DNA from: an uncultured Nitrospira sp.
Lineage (GTDB): Bacteria; Nitrospirota; Nitrospiria; Nitrospirales; Nitrospiraceae
DNA: 64,000 bases
Direction: 5' to 3'
Assembly: GCA_902500775.1 (NCBI GenBank)
Contig: CABVRZ010000019.1
Location: 1 to 64,000 of the forward strand
Made by a program: the position numbers and the translations under genes. This document shows positions 1-10,550 of this stretch, one piece after another (positions within the stretch are counted from its first letter, which is position 1; each line of letters begins with the position of its first letter). Below the pieces are notes generated by a model that had not been told where the DNA came from, made no database searches, and saw nothing but the letters and a program-made list of their open reading frames with translations.

Positions 1-162
1 CAACCAAAAGGCTACGCCGCCTTTATCCTATTTCCACACCTAAAGATGATACCTCGCTGGGTGTCCTGACCCCGCATCATCAACCTCCTTGGAGTGGTGT
101 CGAGAGCATGTCGCCGATGTACTCCAGGGAGCAGGAGAACTCAAGAGTTTTTCCGCAGCCTG

Positions 163-305
163 CTAGACGTTTGAATGTGGCAGAATGGGAGGCAGGCTAC
201 GTTCCTGGACAGAACGCTGTCAATGCGGGGTGCTGTAGCTCAATGGCTTTTGAGGAGCGTCTCCACTACTGACTTGGAATTGCTCACTAAAAATGCCGCC
301 CGACC
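163..305. repeat. Long dispersed intergenic repeat, copy A
   Basis: This stretch is a diverged direct copy of 781-934. Both begin with CTAGACGTTTGAAT, share GGCTACGTTCCTGGACAGAA near the middle and end with CTCACTAAAAATGCCGCCCG. Copy A is a few bases shorter, with small indels around 175 and 230-240. No intact reading frame is shared by both copies, so I read it as a non-coding dispersed repeat rather than a gene duplication. The first 160 bases of the window show nothing I can assign. Confidence 0.8.
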
Positions 306-391
306 TTTTTGACGTCGCTGTAACAGGCCCTGCCCATCAGCCACAGGTGAGCGTTGGCCTCCTTCTTTCAAAGCTCAGAGTGCTGACATAA

Positions 392-553
392 GACTCCCGA
401 CCCTTTTACTTCCAGGATCGACGTGAGATCCGCCACAATCGGCGAGATCTACGGGAGGACCATCGGGATCTCCGACATGATCGCCAGGGTCGACGCCATG
501 ACCGCCGAGACATGCGGCGGGATATGGGCGGCAGAGGCCACCGCGGCCGCTAA
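392..553 (+). pseudogene. Start-less fragment of an RHDRRD-type repeat protein
   Basis: One frame reads without a stop from 392 to the TAA at 551-553. From about 416 it encodes an irregular repeat of Arg, Asp and His (DRREIRHNRRDLREDHRDLR, then RHDRQGRRHDRRDMRRDMGG), ending in Gly/Arg. The frame contains no ATG, GTG or TTG, because an in-frame TAA at 389-391 precedes it. It therefore looks like the 3-prime end of a gene whose front was lost, perhaps by insertion of the repeat just upstream (163-305). A good terminator hairpin follows at once, which supports a once-real plus-strand gene. Function is unknown. Confidence 0.5.
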
Positions 554-572
554 GCATAGCCTTGAAATAACA

Positions 573-610
573 GAGCCGACGGAAGCTTCAACTTCTGTCG
601 GCTCCTATTT
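573..610 (+). terminator. Rho-independent-type terminator behind the RHDRRD fragment
   Basis: GAGCCGACGGAAG pairs with CTTCTGTCGGCTC (13 bp, one G-U pair) around a short loop, followed by CTATTTA. The T-tract is weak. It is correctly placed 20 bases behind the repeat-peptide frame. Confidence 0.55.
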
Positions 611-780
611 ATAGATCCCGTAACATCCCACACTTTATTAAGTTCAATAGCATCAGCCTATGTTGTAACATAGCCACGTTAAAGGGATCCGACCCCTTTG
701 TTCACATTCAAGCCATTGCTCTCCCCCTCAATCCCGACGATCTTGAGGAAATAATCAACAGCCGCCATGATAACCCTCCT
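611..780. other. Intergenic, no gene seen
   Basis: No convincing reading frame or structured RNA is visible between the terminator and the second repeat copy. A minus-strand frame across 708-1040 runs through the repeat and is not convincing. Confidence 0.4.
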
Positions 781-934
781 CTAGACGTTTGAATAATGTG
801 ATAGAATGGGAGACAGGCTACGTTCCTGGACAGAACGCTGTCAATGAGATGTGCGGTAGCCGGTGAAATCAATGGCTCTTGAGGAGCTTCTCCGCCACTG
901 GCTTGGAATGGCTCACTAAAAATGCCGCCCGACT
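781..934. repeat. Long dispersed intergenic repeat, copy B
   Basis: This is the longer partner of copy A at 163-305, in the same orientation about 620 bases downstream. It has extra bases near 795 and 855-865 but otherwise follows copy A closely to the shared CTCACTAAAAATGCCGCCCG end. The pair encloses the broken RHDRRD fragment and its terminator, so recombination between the copies could delete that segment. Confidence 0.8.
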
Positions 935-978
935 CCTTTCTATCCTCTCTACACTTCAACGACATGAATGTGCAGTTC

Positions 979-1437
979 TCACTTACACCCAGAGATCTGA
1001 AGCCAATAAGCTTCCCCTGCCTGAACAATTCTATAGCCATTCACGGTGACTGGTGCCACAAGCAACACGGAGAACCCTGAATGGTCTCTTTCTGGAGTGG
1101 AGAGACGGCAAGCCTGGTAACCGTTTGAAGTCGGTGCACACTCACCAATCCTCGGATACGACTCCTCCTCTACATCTAGGTAGATACTTTTGACGCCAAT
1201 CAGATTTAGCGATTCTGGCACGACTAGAGAAACATCGGTAAAATGCTCAGGCGGTGGAAACTCCTTCAACATATTCACTGCCTTAATGGCATTCGAACGA
1301 AGAACTATTGGGGCTGTAAAGCCGCGCCGCTTGAGTGTTGTACACGAATCTGATTTGGTGATGATGGGATCGGAAAGACATCCTGCGATCAAGAGACAAA
1401 GAACAACCTGTGCGATCCTAATCAACGTAACCATCAT
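979..1437 (-). CDS. Small predicted lipoprotein, unknown function
   Basis: This 152-residue protein starts with a short charged end and a hydrophobic stretch ending in the lipobox LLIAGC (Cys at about residue 19), so it should be exported and lipid-anchored. The rest is a compact domain with scattered Cys residues and no family I recognise. Two adjacent ATG codons can serve as start; no clear ribosome binding site separates them. It stands alone, with repeat copy B just beyond its 3-prime end and about 265 featureless bases separating it from gltD. Call rests on the lipobox and reading-frame length only. Confidence 0.6.
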   Translation of the reverse strand: MMVTLIRIAQVVLCLLIAGCLSDPIITKSDSCTTLKRRGFTAPIVLRSNAIKAVNMLKEFPPPEHFTDVSLVVPESLNLIGVKSIYLDVEEESYPRIGECAPTSNGYQACRLSTPERDHSGFSVLLVAPVTVNGYRIVQAGEAYWLQISGCK

Positions 1438-1702
1438 GCTGAAGCTGAATGGTGCGTTCTCTAGACATCAAAGACTATGGAGTCTTGTAGAAATTACGAA
1501 ACGTGGGCATTCTACCTTGCATGCCCATCAGGTCTAAGGCGAAGCGAGATACTACCCACGCTCCAGTTGAAAGGATTCAGCAGACCATGTGAGCGTCTAC
1601 TGGTGGCGCGGCGAACCCTACTGCTCGCAGGGGGTGCCCCTACGCCGGACCAGGGGGGAAAATCACGGTGAGAGACTGTTCGCCGTGGCATGACCCGCAG
1701 CT

Positions 1703-3139
1703 CTATTTCATCGATTGTTTGGCCGATTTTCCAGCGTATAGATACTGATTAATCCCTGCGGCCATCTTGCGCCCTTCGGCGATGGCCCAGACGATGAGTG
1801 AGGCGCCGCGTTTGGTGTCGCCGCCGGCAAAGACGCCGTCGAGGTTGGTCATGAAGTTCTGGTCAACTGCCACGGCACCTCGGGCGTCATACTTCACACC
1901 CAGGCTATCGAGCAGACCGTTCTTCACGGGACCGGTGAAACCCATCGCCAGCAGTACCAAATCGGCGTTCAGCTCGAACTCAGAGTTGGGAACCGGTGTA
2001 AACTTGCCGTTCTCGAACTTCACGCGATGCCCATGCAGCTTGGTGACATGCCCGTCGTGGCTGGAGAACTTGGTCGTGGACACACTCCATTGCCGGTCAC
2101 AACCTTCTTCATGGGCATGAGACGTACGGAGCTGCATCGGCCAGAGCGGCCAGGGGGTCGATTCAGCCCGTTGCGGTGGGGGTTCCGGCAACAATTCAAA
2201 CTGATGCGCTTCGACACAACCTTGCCGATGCGCGGTCCCGAGACAGTCGGATCCCGTATCGCCCCCGCCGATGATCACGACACGCTTCCCCTTCGCAGTG
2301 ATCGGCTCTTCGGTCATGGGAATGCCGGCTGTGCGTTTATTCTGTTGGGTCAGATACTCCATCGCCAGGTGCACGCCCTTGAGTTCACGGCCAGGAATCG
2401 GCAGCTCGCGAGGCTGCTCAGCCCCCATGGTCAACCCCACTGCATCGAACTGTCGCCGCAACTGTTCACCGGTGATGTCCTTGCCGATTGCCACGCCAGT
2501 TTGAAACGTCACGCCTTCGGCTTTCATCTGTTCCAACCGCCTGTCGATGACCCATTTTTCCATCTTGAAGTCTGGAATGCCGTAACGCAGTAAGCCGCCG
2601 ACCCGATCGGATTTTTCGAAGACGGTCACATCATGGCCGGCCCGAGCCAATTGCTGCGCTGCCGCCAAACCCGCCGGACCTGAACCGACGATGGCCACGG
2701 TCTTCCCGGTTTTTACCGCCGGCAATACCGGCGTGACAAAGCCTTCGTTAAACCCCCGATCGACGATGTTCCATTCGATGACACGAATGGACACCGGATC
2801 TTGGTTGATCCCGAGCACACAGGCCCCTTCACAGGGGGCTGGGCAAAGACGTCCCGTGAATTCAGGGAAATTGTTTGTGGTATGGAGAGCCTTCAGCGCA
2901 TCGTTCCAACGGCCGCGATAGACAAGATCATTCCACTCTGGAATCAGGTTGACGACGGGGCACCCGGTGTGGCCCTGGCAAAACGGCACACCACAGTCCA
3001 TGCAGCGGGCCCCCTGGGTCTTCAGCTTATCCTCAGGGATCGGTTCGTACATCTCCTTCCAATCGAGCACGCGCAACTCGACCGGCTTACGCTTCGGGCC
3101 CTCACGGGCATATTTCATGAAACCCTTTGGATCACCCAT
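1703..3139 (-). CDS. gltD: Glutamate synthase small subunit (GltD)
   Basis: The 478-residue product is the beta subunit of NADPH-dependent GOGAT, which passes electrons from NAD(P)H through FAD and iron-sulfur centres to the large subunit. The N-terminal domain shows the cysteine sets C46, C49, C54, C60 and C99, C103, C107 that hold the [4Fe-4S] clusters. Dinucleotide folds follow: IVGSGPAGLAAA at about 150 (FAD) and VIIGGGDTGSDCLG at about 290 (NADPH), with the C-terminal GGDTKRGASL FAD motif. Length is normal for the family. The ATG has AGGA a few bases upstream. It is downstream of gltB in the same direction with a 100-base gap that contains a dispersed repeat. Confidence 0.95.
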   Translation of the reverse strand: MGDPKGFMKYAREGPKRKPVELRVLDWKEMYEPIPEDKLKTQGARCMDCGVPFCQGHTGCPVVNLIPEWNDLVYRGRWNDALKALHTTNNFPEFTGRLCPAPCEGACVLGINQDPVSIRVIEWNIVDRGFNEGFVTPVLPAVKTGKTVAIVGSGPAGLAAAQQLARAGHDVTVFEKSDRVGGLLRYGIPDFKMEKWVIDRRLEQMKAEGVTFQTGVAIGKDITGEQLRRQFDAVGLTMGAEQPRELPIPGRELKGVHLAMEYLTQQNKRTAGIPMTEEPITAKGKRVVIIGGGDTGSDCLGTAHRQGCVEAHQFELLPEPPPQRAESTPWPLWPMQLRTSHAHEEGCDRQWSVSTTKFSSHDGHVTKLHGHRVKFENGKFTPVPNSEFELNADLVLLAMGFTGPVKNGLLDSLGVKYDARGAVAVDQNFMTNLDGVFAGGDTKRGASLIVWAIAEGRKMAAGINQYLYAGKSAKQSMK

Positions 3140-3144
3140 CTTTT

Positions 3145-3180
3145 TCCTAGTGCTGAGATCTGAAGACCGAGTGCTGAGTT
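3145..3180. repeat. GTGCTGAG dispersed intergenic repeat (gltB-gltD spacer)
   Basis: Two copies of AGTGCTGAG lie about 20 bases apart between the two glutamate synthase genes; CTCAGAC and ACTCAGTCC near 3208-3233 are candidate inverted partners. The same word recurs at 12929-12990 and 21306-21420, always in spacers. Confidence 0.6.
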
Positions 3181-3239
3181 CAAAAACATGAACACGGATT
3201 CATCGTCTCAGACCTTAGCCCTCGCTACTCAGTCCTGTT

Positions 3240-6200
3240 TTAGTGAACTGCACTCGCTTTCCGCTTTCGTTCCTCAAGGACACGCTTGTAATCGACCGGC
3301 ATCACCTTCACAAACTTTGGCAAGGTCGCATCAAACGCATCAAGTACCTGTTTGGCTTTTCGGCTCCCAGTATACATAAAGTGTTTCGTCAGTAACCCAT
3401 GAAGCAATTGCTTATCCGCTTTGGTGGTCACGGTTTCCAGTTCGACCATTCCCGTGTTGCAGCGACTCTGGAACGTTCCGGCATCATCCAGGACCAACGC
3501 CACGCCGCCGGACATGCCGGCGGCGAAGTTACGGCCAGTCCCGCCGAGCACCACGACCACACCCCCTGTCATATACTCACATCCATGATCGCCCGTGCCC
3601 TCGACAACGGTCTGTGCCCCACTATTCCGCACGGCGAACCGTTCACCGGCCATGCCGTAGAAATAGGCCTCACCTTGCGTCGCCCCATAAAGCGAGGTAT
3701 TGCCGATCAAAATCGTTTCTTCCGGATTATACAGGGTGTTCTTCGGTGGAAAGACGATGATCTTCCCTCCAGACAACCCCTTGCCGATGTAATCGTTGGA
3801 CTCCCCTTCTAACGTCAGGGTGATCCCCTTCGCGAGAAATGCGCCGAACGATTGTCCGGCTGAGCCTGAAAACTTGATCGAGATCGTGTCTTCCGGTAAC
3901 CCCTCCGGCCCATACTTTTTCGCAATCTTGCTGGAGAGCACCGTGCCGGTCGTCCGGTTAATATTCCTGATGGGAAGATCAAGCGTAACTTTTTCACCCT
4001 TCTCAATTGCGGCCTTGCACCGCTCCACGAGTGTGTTGTCGAGAATGCCTGCAAGACCATGATCCTGCTTCTGCACGCAGTAGCGCGGCACGTCAGTGGG
4101 GACGTCCGGAGCTGTCAGCAACGGCGTGAGATCCAACCCCTTCGCCTTCCAGTGATCGACCGCTTTGGTGATCTTGAGCTTCTCGACTCGTCCTACCATC
4201 TCGTTGATCGTGCGGAACCCGAGCTTGGCCATCAGCTGCCGTGCTTCTTCTGCCACGAAGAACAGATAATTGACGATGTGTTCCGGCTTCCCGTTGAACT
4301 TCTTGCGCAATTCGGGATCTTGTGTCGCAATCCCCACCGGGCAGGTGTTCAGATGGCACTTGCGCATCATGATGCAGCCTTCGACGATGAGTGGAGCCGT
4401 CGCAAACCCATACTCTTCTGCACCAAGTAACGTCGCGATGACCACATCACGCCCTGTCTTCATCTGGCCGTCGGTTTCGACACGGATGCGCCCACGCAGG
4501 TCGTTGAGCACGAGCGTCTGGTGCGTTTCCGCCAACCCAAGCTCCCATGGAATGCCTGCGTATTTAATGGATGACAATGGCGACGCACCTGTCCCGCCGG
4601 AATCTCCGCTGATGAGCACTTTGTCGGCATGGGCCTTCGCGACACCGGCCGCGACCGTCCCCACGCCAACCTCCGATACCAATTTCACCGAAACACCAGC
4701 ATCAGGATTGGAATTTTTCAGATCGAAAATCAGCTGGGCTAAATCCTCGATCGAATAGATGTCGTGGTGCGGTGGAGGAGAAATCAGCTGCACACCAGGT
4801 GTCGCATAGCGGAAGCGAGCGATGTTCTCGTCCACCTTATGACCAGGCAACTGGCCGCCTTCTCCCGGCTTGGCCCCCTGTGCCATTTTGATCTGGAGTT
4901 CCCGCGCATTCACCAGGTAATGCGCCGTGACGCCAAACCGGGCCGAGGCCACCTGTTTGATATAACTATTCTTGGAGTCGCCGTTGGGCAAGGGGATGAA
5001 CCGCTCGGGATCTTCCCCACCCTCACCGGTATTGCTCTTACCACCAAGCCGATTCATCGCGATCGCCAGCGTTTCATGAGCTTCCTTGCTGATCGACCCG
5101 AAGGACATGGCCCCGGTATTGAAGCGCTTCACGATTTCCTTGGCCGGTTCGACTTCTTCAATCGGAATCGGCTGGGGATCGAACTTGAAGTCCAGCAATC
5201 CACGCAGGTTCGAGCGCCGCTTGCCCTCATCATTCACGACCTGCGCAAACTCCGCGTAGGTCGTCGGGTCGTTCGAACGGCTGGCATGTTGCAGTTTGTA
5301 GATCGTCTCCGGATTCCAGTTATGATGCTCGCCCTGGATACGATAGTGAACCTCGCCTCCGAAGTCGAGTTGGCGAATCGCCGCCGGCTCATAGGCCACG
5401 CGGTGACGACGCAATGTTTCTTCTCCAATCTCGCGGATACCGACCCCTTCCACGCGCGATGGGGTTCCCGTGAAGTAGCGGTCGATGAGCTCCCGATTCA
5501 ACCCGATCGCTTCAAAGATCTGTGCGCCGCAGTAGGACTGCACGGTAGAGATACCCATTTTTGAGAAGATCTTGAGCAGCCCCTTGTTGATAGCCTTGAT
5601 GAATTTCCCCTCCGCCGTCTGTGCATCGAGCCCTTCCGGCAGATAGTTGTCGCGTTCCATATCGACCAGCGACTCAAACACAAGGTACGGATTGATCGTC
5701 CCTGCTCCATAGCCGATCAAACAGGCGAACTGATGCACATCACGAGGCTCGCCCGTTTCAAGGATCAGCCCCACTTCGGTTCTGCTGCACTCCCGAACCA
5801 AGTGGTGGTGGACGGCTGAGATACCGACCAAACTCGGGATCGGCGCCCATTCTTCATTCACACCGCGGTCGCTCAAGATCAGGAACTTATAGCCTTCCTT
5901 GATGGCCTGCGAGGCCTGCTGGCAGAGATCATCCACCGCCTCACCAAGCCCATCGGGCCCTTCGGCGACGCGGAATAGCATCCGAAGGGTCTTGCTCTTG
6001 AAGTGTGGATCGGAAATCCCACGGATCTTTTGCAAGTCGGCGTTTGTGAGAATCGGCTGCTGCACCTTAATGCGGCGACAGGACTCCGGCGATTCATCCA
6101 TCAAGTTCGGCTTAGGACCGATGTTCGTCACCAGCGACATCACGAGCTGTTCCCGAATCGGGTCGATCGGCGGGTTCGTAACCTGCGCAAACAGCTGTTT

Positions 6201-7757
6201 GAAGTACTTGAACAGCAGCTGCGGCCGATCAGATAACACGGCCAACGGAGTATCGGTCCCCATCGAGGAAATCGCTTCTTCACCCGTCACGATCATCGGC
6301 GTGATGACCATTTTTAGTTCTTCGACCGTGTACCCGAAGGCCTGCTGCCGTTGACGAATCGTCGGATGGTCCGGCTGTGGCACGTTCAACGGATCCGGCA
6401 ACTCATCCAGTGATACACCATACTGCGTGACCCAACTCCGATAGGGGTTGCGACCAACAATACCGGCCTTAATCTCCTCGTCGTCGATAATGCGACCCTG
6501 CACCGTATCGACGAGGAACATTCGCCCCGGTTGGAGCCGGCCTTTCATACGGATATCTTTCGCGTCAGCCGGCAAGACGCCAGCCTCAGATGCGAGGACC
6601 ACGTGGCCATCGGTCGTGACGTGATACCGACAGGGGCGCAGCCCATTTCGATCCAACGTGGCACCGATCAACTTTCCGTCGGTGAAACACACCGCCGCTG
6701 GGCCGTCCCACGGCTCCATCATCGCTGCATGATATTGATAGAACCCGCGGCGATCCAAATCCATCTGAGGGTTCGCCACCCAGGGTTCGGGAATCAACAT
6801 CATCATGGCATGCGGCAACGAACGGCCACCGAGCAGCAGAAATTCTAATGCGTTGTCCAAACAAGCCGAGTCGCTTTGATTTTCGGAGACGATCGGGAAG
6901 AGCTTCTCCATATCCTTCCCAAAGAGATCCGAATGAAGACGACCCTGACGCGCCTTCATCCAGTTGACATTCCCCTTGAGGGTATTGATCTCGCCGTTGT
7001 GGCATACGTATCTGTAGGGATGGGCCCGTGGCCACGTGGGAAACGTATTGGTGCTGAAGCGCGAGTGTACAAGCGCCAGCGCGCTGACCATCCGTTCATC
7101 GGTGAGATCCTGATAGTAGGCCGCCATTTGATGCGGCAACAGTAGCCCTTTATAAACGATGGTGTTGGCCGACAAACTCGAGACATAGAAGTGCTCTCGT
7201 CCTTGAATAGCCGACTCCTCCACAGCCGTTTCAACCCGTTTCCGGATGACATAGAGCTTTCGTTCGAACTGCGTTTCGTTCAAGGCATCTCGTGCGATGA
7301 AGACCTGCCGCATAAATGGCTCGGTCGTTCGCGCGACCACACCGATCTGATCACTCTTGACCGGCACATCACGCCAGCCAAGCAGGCGTAACCCTTCCTC
7401 CTTGATGATCTCGGTCAATAATTTCTCGCATAGCCGTCGGGATTCGGCACTGGGAGGAAGAAACAGCTGGCCCACTCCGTACTCGCCGACCTCCGGCAAT
7501 GTCACCCCTGTATCGCCTGCGACCCGCTTCAGAAACGTGTGGGGAACCTGTAGCAGAATACCCGCTCCGTCTCCTGTATGGGCGTCAGAACCCTGTGCTC
7601 CCCGGTGAGTCAGGTTCTCTAAAATCTGAAGTCCTTTACGGACAATGTCATGGGACTTTTTCCCTTTGATATTGACGACAAAACCAATCCCACAGGAATC
7701 CTTTTCATTTTGAGGATCGTAGAGCCCCTGTCGGTGGGGAAATCCAGGAATAGTCAT
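3240..7757 (-). CDS. gltB: Glutamate synthase large subunit (GltB)
   Basis: This 1,505-residue alpha subunit makes two glutamates from glutamine and 2-oxoglutarate. The ATG at 7757 is preferred over an in-frame TTG 21 bases earlier. A short propeptide precedes Cys22 in DSCGIGF, the nucleophile of the N-terminal class II glutamine amidotransferase after cleavage. The central and FMN-binding synthase domains follow ([15 protein letters not shown] and [13 protein letters not shown] regions). C1128, C1134 and C1139 ([12 protein letters not shown]) bind the [3Fe-4S] cluster, and the C-terminal GXGXG beta-helix domain is complete. The length and order match bacterial GltB. It is transcribed away from the divergent prenyl synthase gene and probably with gltD. 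Confidence 0.96.
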   Translation of the reverse strand: MTIPGFPHRQGLYDPQNEKDSCGIGFVVNIKGKKSHDIVRKGLQILENLTHRGAQGSDAHTGDGAGILLQVPHTFLKRVAGDTGVTLPEVGEYGVGQLFLPPSAESRRLCEKLLTEIIKEEGLRLLGWRDVPVKSDQIGVVARTTEPFMRQVFIARDALNETQFERKLYVIRKRVETAVEESAIQGREHFYVSSLSANTIVYKGLLLPHQMAAYYQDLTDERMVSALALVHSRFSTNTFPTWPRAHPYRYVCHNGEINTLKGNVNWMKARQGRLHSDLFGKDMEKLFPIVSENQSDSACLDNALEFLLLGGRSLPHAMMMLIPEPWVANPQMDLDRRGFYQYHAAMMEPWDGPAAVCFTDGKLIGATLDRNGLRPCRYHVTTDGHVVLASEAGVLPADAKDIRMKGRLQPGRMFLVDTVQGRIIDDEEIKAGIVGRNPYRSWVTQYGVSLDELPDPLNVPQPDHPTIRQRQQAFGYTVEELKMVITPMIVTGEEAISSMGTDTPLAVLSDRPQLLFKYFKQLFAQVTNPPIDPIREQLVMSLVTNIGPKPNLMDESPESCRRIKVQQPILTNADLQKIRGISDPHFKSKTLRMLFRVAEGPDGLGEAVDDLCQQASQAIKEGYKFLILSDRGVNEEWAPIPSLVGISAVHHHLVRECSRTEVGLILETGEPRDVHQFACLIGYGAGTINPYLVFESLVDMERDNYLPEGLDAQTAEGKFIKAINKGLLKIFSKMGISTVQSYCGAQIFEAIGLNRELIDRYFTGTPSRVEGVGIREIGEETLRRHRVAYEPAAIRQLDFGGEVHYRIQGEHHNWNPETIYKLQHASRSNDPTTYAEFAQVVNDEGKRRSNLRGLLDFKFDPQPIPIEEVEPAKEIVKRFNTGAMSFGSISKEAHETLAIAMNRLGGKSNTGEGGEDPERFIPLPNGDSKNSYIKQVASARFGVTAHYLVNARELQIKMAQGAKPGEGGQLPGHKVDENIARFRYATPGVQLISPPPHHDIYSIEDLAQLIFDLKNSNPDAGVSVKLVSEVGVGTVAAGVAKAHADKVLISGDSGGTGASPLSSIKYAGIPWELGLAETHQTLVLNDLRGRIRVETDGQMKTGRDVVIATLLGAEEYGFATAPLIVEGCIMMRKCHLNTCPVGIATQDPELRKKFNGKPEHIVNYLFFVAEEARQLMAKLGFRTINEMVGRVEKLKITKAVDHWKAKGLDLTPLLTAPDVPTDVPRYCVQKQDHGLAGILDNTLVERCKAAIEKGEKVTLDLPIRNINRTTGTVLSSKIAKKYGPEGLPEDTISIKFSGSAGQSFGAFLAKGITLTLEGESNDYIGKGLSGGKIIVFPPKNTLYNPEETILIGNTSLYGATQGEAYFYGMAGERFAVRNSGAQTVVEGTGDHGCEYMTGGVVVVLGGTGRNFAAGMSGGVALVLDDAGTFQSRCNTGMVELETVTTKADKQLLHGLLTKHFMYTGSRKAKQVLDAFDATLPKFVKVMPVDYKRVLEERKRKASAVH

Positions 7758-7994
7758 AGATCTATCTCGTTCAAACAATGGACGTTTTCCCTAATTATGT
7801 ATGGGGAACGAAGCAAGCGAGCACCTTGGAATGGACGCACCCCTCCACTCCGTATTCTGGGTGAACCTCACCCGAATGTGTTGCTATGAGATGGGAACTT
7901 ACTGGATGGGTCCTTCCTCTGTCAAGGTTGCAGAGGGCCTATACCCCTTTCATTTGCTTGACTTTATTTCCTTGGCTGCCATACCATCCGCCGC

Positions 7995-8999
7995 ATGACA
8001 CAAGGTCCCGTCATCGCTACCCTACACAACATGTCGGATGTGTGGGAGTCCTATCGGAGTGAACTGGATGGCGTCGAGGATCGCGTACGGAAGAACCTCG
8101 ACTCCAGCGTGACCTTGGTGAACACAGTTGCGGCACACATCTTGAGCGGTGGTGGAAAGCGGATCAGGCCCTTCCTCTTGCTTCTCTCCGCCCGCCTCTG
8201 CGGGTACACAGGAGCTGAACACCACCAACTCGGCAGCATCGTGGAATTCATCCATACCGCCACTCTCTTGCACGATGACGTCGTGGATGATGCCGATATC
8301 CGGAGAGGAAGACGAACCGCGCGCAAGGTGTGGGGAAACCAGATCAGCATTCTGGTCGGCGACTACCTCTATACGAAAGCCATGTGTAAAGTTGTCGAGT
8401 TTCAGAGTCAGGGGATTAATGAGGTCCTCGCTGAGGCCTGCAAGAAAATGGCGGAGGGAGAGGTCCTGCAGCTCTACTACAACGGTAATCCCTCAATGCC
8501 CGAGATTGATTACATCAAAATCGTCGAGCACAAAACGGCAGGGTTGATCGCGGCGGCATGCCGCATGGGAGCCATTCTTGCGGAAGCCTCCGAACCACAA
8601 CAGGATGCCCTATTTCGCTTCGGCCAATACCTTGGCATCGCCTTTCAAGTCGCAGATGACACGTTGGATTACATTGCAAACGGCGAATCACTCGGCAAAA
8701 CCATCGGACAGGATCTCCGGCAGGGAAAGGCAACCTTGCCGCTACTACACTTGTTGCAGCACTGTTCCGAGCAGGATCGCCAGATGATCAAAGACCGCAT
8801 GGAAACACGGACACTGAGCACGCCTGACTTGGATCGTATTCTGTCGCTGATGGCCAACTTCGGGTCAATCACCTATGCCATGGATCGCGCACGCGCGTAC
8901 ATCACCGCCGCGAAGGATGAACTAGACTGCTTCGAGGATAGCACCGCACGACGCGCCCTATCCGTCGCTGCAGATTATATGATTACCCGAGACCGGTAA
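7995..8999 (+). CDS. Trans-polyprenyl diphosphate synthase
   Basis: The 334-residue enzyme extends allylic diphosphates with isopentenyl diphosphate and probably makes the side chain of the respiratory quinone or the undecaprenyl-type carrier precursor. The first aspartate-rich motif is DDVVDDAD at residues 94-101, the second is DDTLD at 221-225, and GGGKRIRP (52-59) is the conserved substrate loop. Length fits octaprenyl/heptaprenyl synthases (IspB/HepT group); product chain length cannot be read from the sequence. No strong ribosome binding site precedes the first ATG; a second ATG lies 12 codons in. It is divergent from gltB across about 240 bases. Confidence 0.9.
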   Translation: MTQGPVIATLHNMSDVWESYRSELDGVEDRVRKNLDSSVTLVNTVAAHILSGGGKRIRPFLLLLSARLCGYTGAEHHQLGSIVEFIHTATLLHDDVVDDADIRRGRRTARKVWGNQISILVGDYLYTKAMCKVVEFQSQGINEVLAEACKKMAEGEVLQLYYNGNPSMPEIDYIKIVEHKTAGLIAAACRMGAILAEASEPQQDALFRFGQYLGIAFQVADDTLDYIANGESLGKTIGQDLRQGKATLPLLHLLQHCSEQDRQMIKDRMETRTLSTPDLDRILSLMANFGSITYAMDRARAYITAAKDELDCFEDSTARRALSVAADYMITRDR

Positions 9000-9130
9000 C
9001 AGTCTTCCCGCCAGTCGGAAAGACGCCTGGCCGTGGGAGCGGCATGGCGTAGGGCGAAGGGACCTCCGCTCTCTCCTGTAACCTCAAACCGTCGTCACTG
9101 TTACGACCACGACATTGCCAGGGAGTTCTC

Positions 9131-10456
9131 ATGTCACAGATTTTTCCGTTCCACGGTCTGCTGTACGATCAGACGCTCGTCGGAGCCATCACAGAGGTGG
9201 TCGCCCCGCCATACGATGTGATCGATACGACAGGACAACAACAGCTCCATGACCGGCATCCCAACAATATCATCCGCATGGAACTGGGGCTTGACCAGCC
9301 AGGTGACGGCCCGACCGACAACCGCTATACCCGCGCAGCCACGACGCTCCGAAGCTGGATCACGGAAGGGGTCCTCAAACGCGATGCACAACCGACCATC
9401 TACTATCACACGATTGAATACCGGCCCCCCTACGCCGCTCCCGATGCTCCCAAGAAGCTTCTACGAGGATTTCTGACATTGGTTAAACTCGAGGCATTGG
9501 ACTCCGGACATATCTATCCGCATGAGAACACCCGCGCCGCCGCGAAGACCGATCGGCTGAACCTCATTGAGGCCTGTCGAGCCAATTTCAGCCCGATTTG
9601 GTCGCTGTACTCCGATCCATCAGGGACGATCATCCAACTGTTAGAAACCGAGACAACCGGGAAGCCGGCTCACTATGACTTCCAAGACGAGGCTGGTTGT
9701 CGAGAACGCCTATGGGCCGTCACCAATACCTCCGTTCTGAAACAGATCACCGAGGCCATGCAGCGTAAGCCGCTATTCATCGCCGACGGCCATCATCGTT
9801 ATGAAACGGCATTGAACTATCAAAAACTCAGGCGACAGCAGATCTCCGCACAAGCAGGCCTGCAGCCCTATGACTCGGTCCTCATGTTACTGGCACCACT
9901 TGAAGATCCAGGACTGACGGTATTACCAACACACCGAGTCACCACTACGCCCCTGCCTCCGCTTGAGCACATCAAGCAGACGCTGGCCGAGGTATTCGAG
10001 TTCCGAGAGTTTCCCTTTACGCCGTCGTCACACGAACAGGTTCGCACCCAGTTCTTAGCCAGCTTACGGATGGAAGGGGCAAAGACCCCCGTATTTGGCC
10101 TGGCGAGACATGATGATCCTCGATACATCACCCTGACACTGAAACCGAGTCAGCGACCGCCCTCAACCGTATCACCGCGCACCAAACTCGATGTCTCCCT
10201 GCTCCAGCAACTTATCGTTACCAAGCTCTGTCAGACCCAACAGGAGCAGGAAGCGATTCTCTACACCAAAGATGACCTCGAGGCCCTCGAGTGGGTGCAC
10301 CGTGGAACAGGGACTGGAGCCTTCCTGCTCAACGCGACCAAGGTTAGCGAAGTCCAAGCTGTCGCTGCAGCGGGGGAACGTATGCCGCACAAGTCCACGT
10401 ATTTTTATCCGAAACCGTTGACGGGGCTCGTCATCAATGTGATGGACAGCCAGTGA
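9131..10456 (+). CDS. DUF1015 family protein
   Basis: The 441-residue protein matches the DUF1015 family: it starts with the typical phrase on a PFHGLLYD and VVAPPYDVID pattern, has IYPHENTRAAAKTDRL in the first third and the highly conserved IADGHHRYETAL motif near residue 218. The family is widespread in bacteria and its biochemical role is not established. AGGGAG lies about eight bases before the ATG and supports the start. It follows the prenyl synthase after 130 bases and precedes the response regulator gene, but nothing links the three functionally. Confidence 0.88.
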   Translation: MSQIFPFHGLLYDQTLVGAITEVVAPPYDVIDTTGQQQLHDRHPNNIIRMELGLDQPGDGPTDNRYTRAATTLRSWITEGVLKRDAQPTIYYHTIEYRPPYAAPDAPKKLLRGFLTLVKLEALDSGHIYPHENTRAAAKTDRLNLIEACRANFSPIWSLYSDPSGTIIQLLETETTGKPAHYDFQDEAGCRERLWAVTNTSVLKQITEAMQRKPLFIADGHHRYETALNYQKLRRQQISAQAGLQPYDSVLMLLAPLEDPGLTVLPTHRVTTTPLPPLEHIKQTLAEVFEFREFPFTPSSHEQVRTQFLASLRMEGAKTPVFGLARHDDPRYITLTLKPSQRPPSTVSPRTKLDVSLLQQLIVTKLCQTQQEQEAILYTKDDLEALEWVHRGTGTGAFLLNATKVSEVQAVAAAGERMPHKSTYFYPKPLTGLVINVMDSQ

Positions 10457-10550
10457 AGAATGCGGAATGCGCAAGAAGGGGTTGGCAGCGCAAGAACATC
10501 GAATGGTATCTTGGCTTCACAGGATATCTGCCATACCAAGCGTCTGACGT

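Noticed and set aside
708..1040. 110-codon minus-strand frame through repeat copy B
   Set aside because: It runs through a non-coding dispersed repeat and overlaps the lipoprotein gene end; the frame is not kept in copy A.
1477..1671. 64-codon plus-strand frame upstream of gltD
   Set aside because: No motif, no ribosome binding site and an irregular, Arg- and Pro-rich composition; treated as chance.
4764..5564. Plus-strand frame opposite gltB
   Set aside because: It is a codon-structure shadow of gltB, whose domains are complete on the minus strand.
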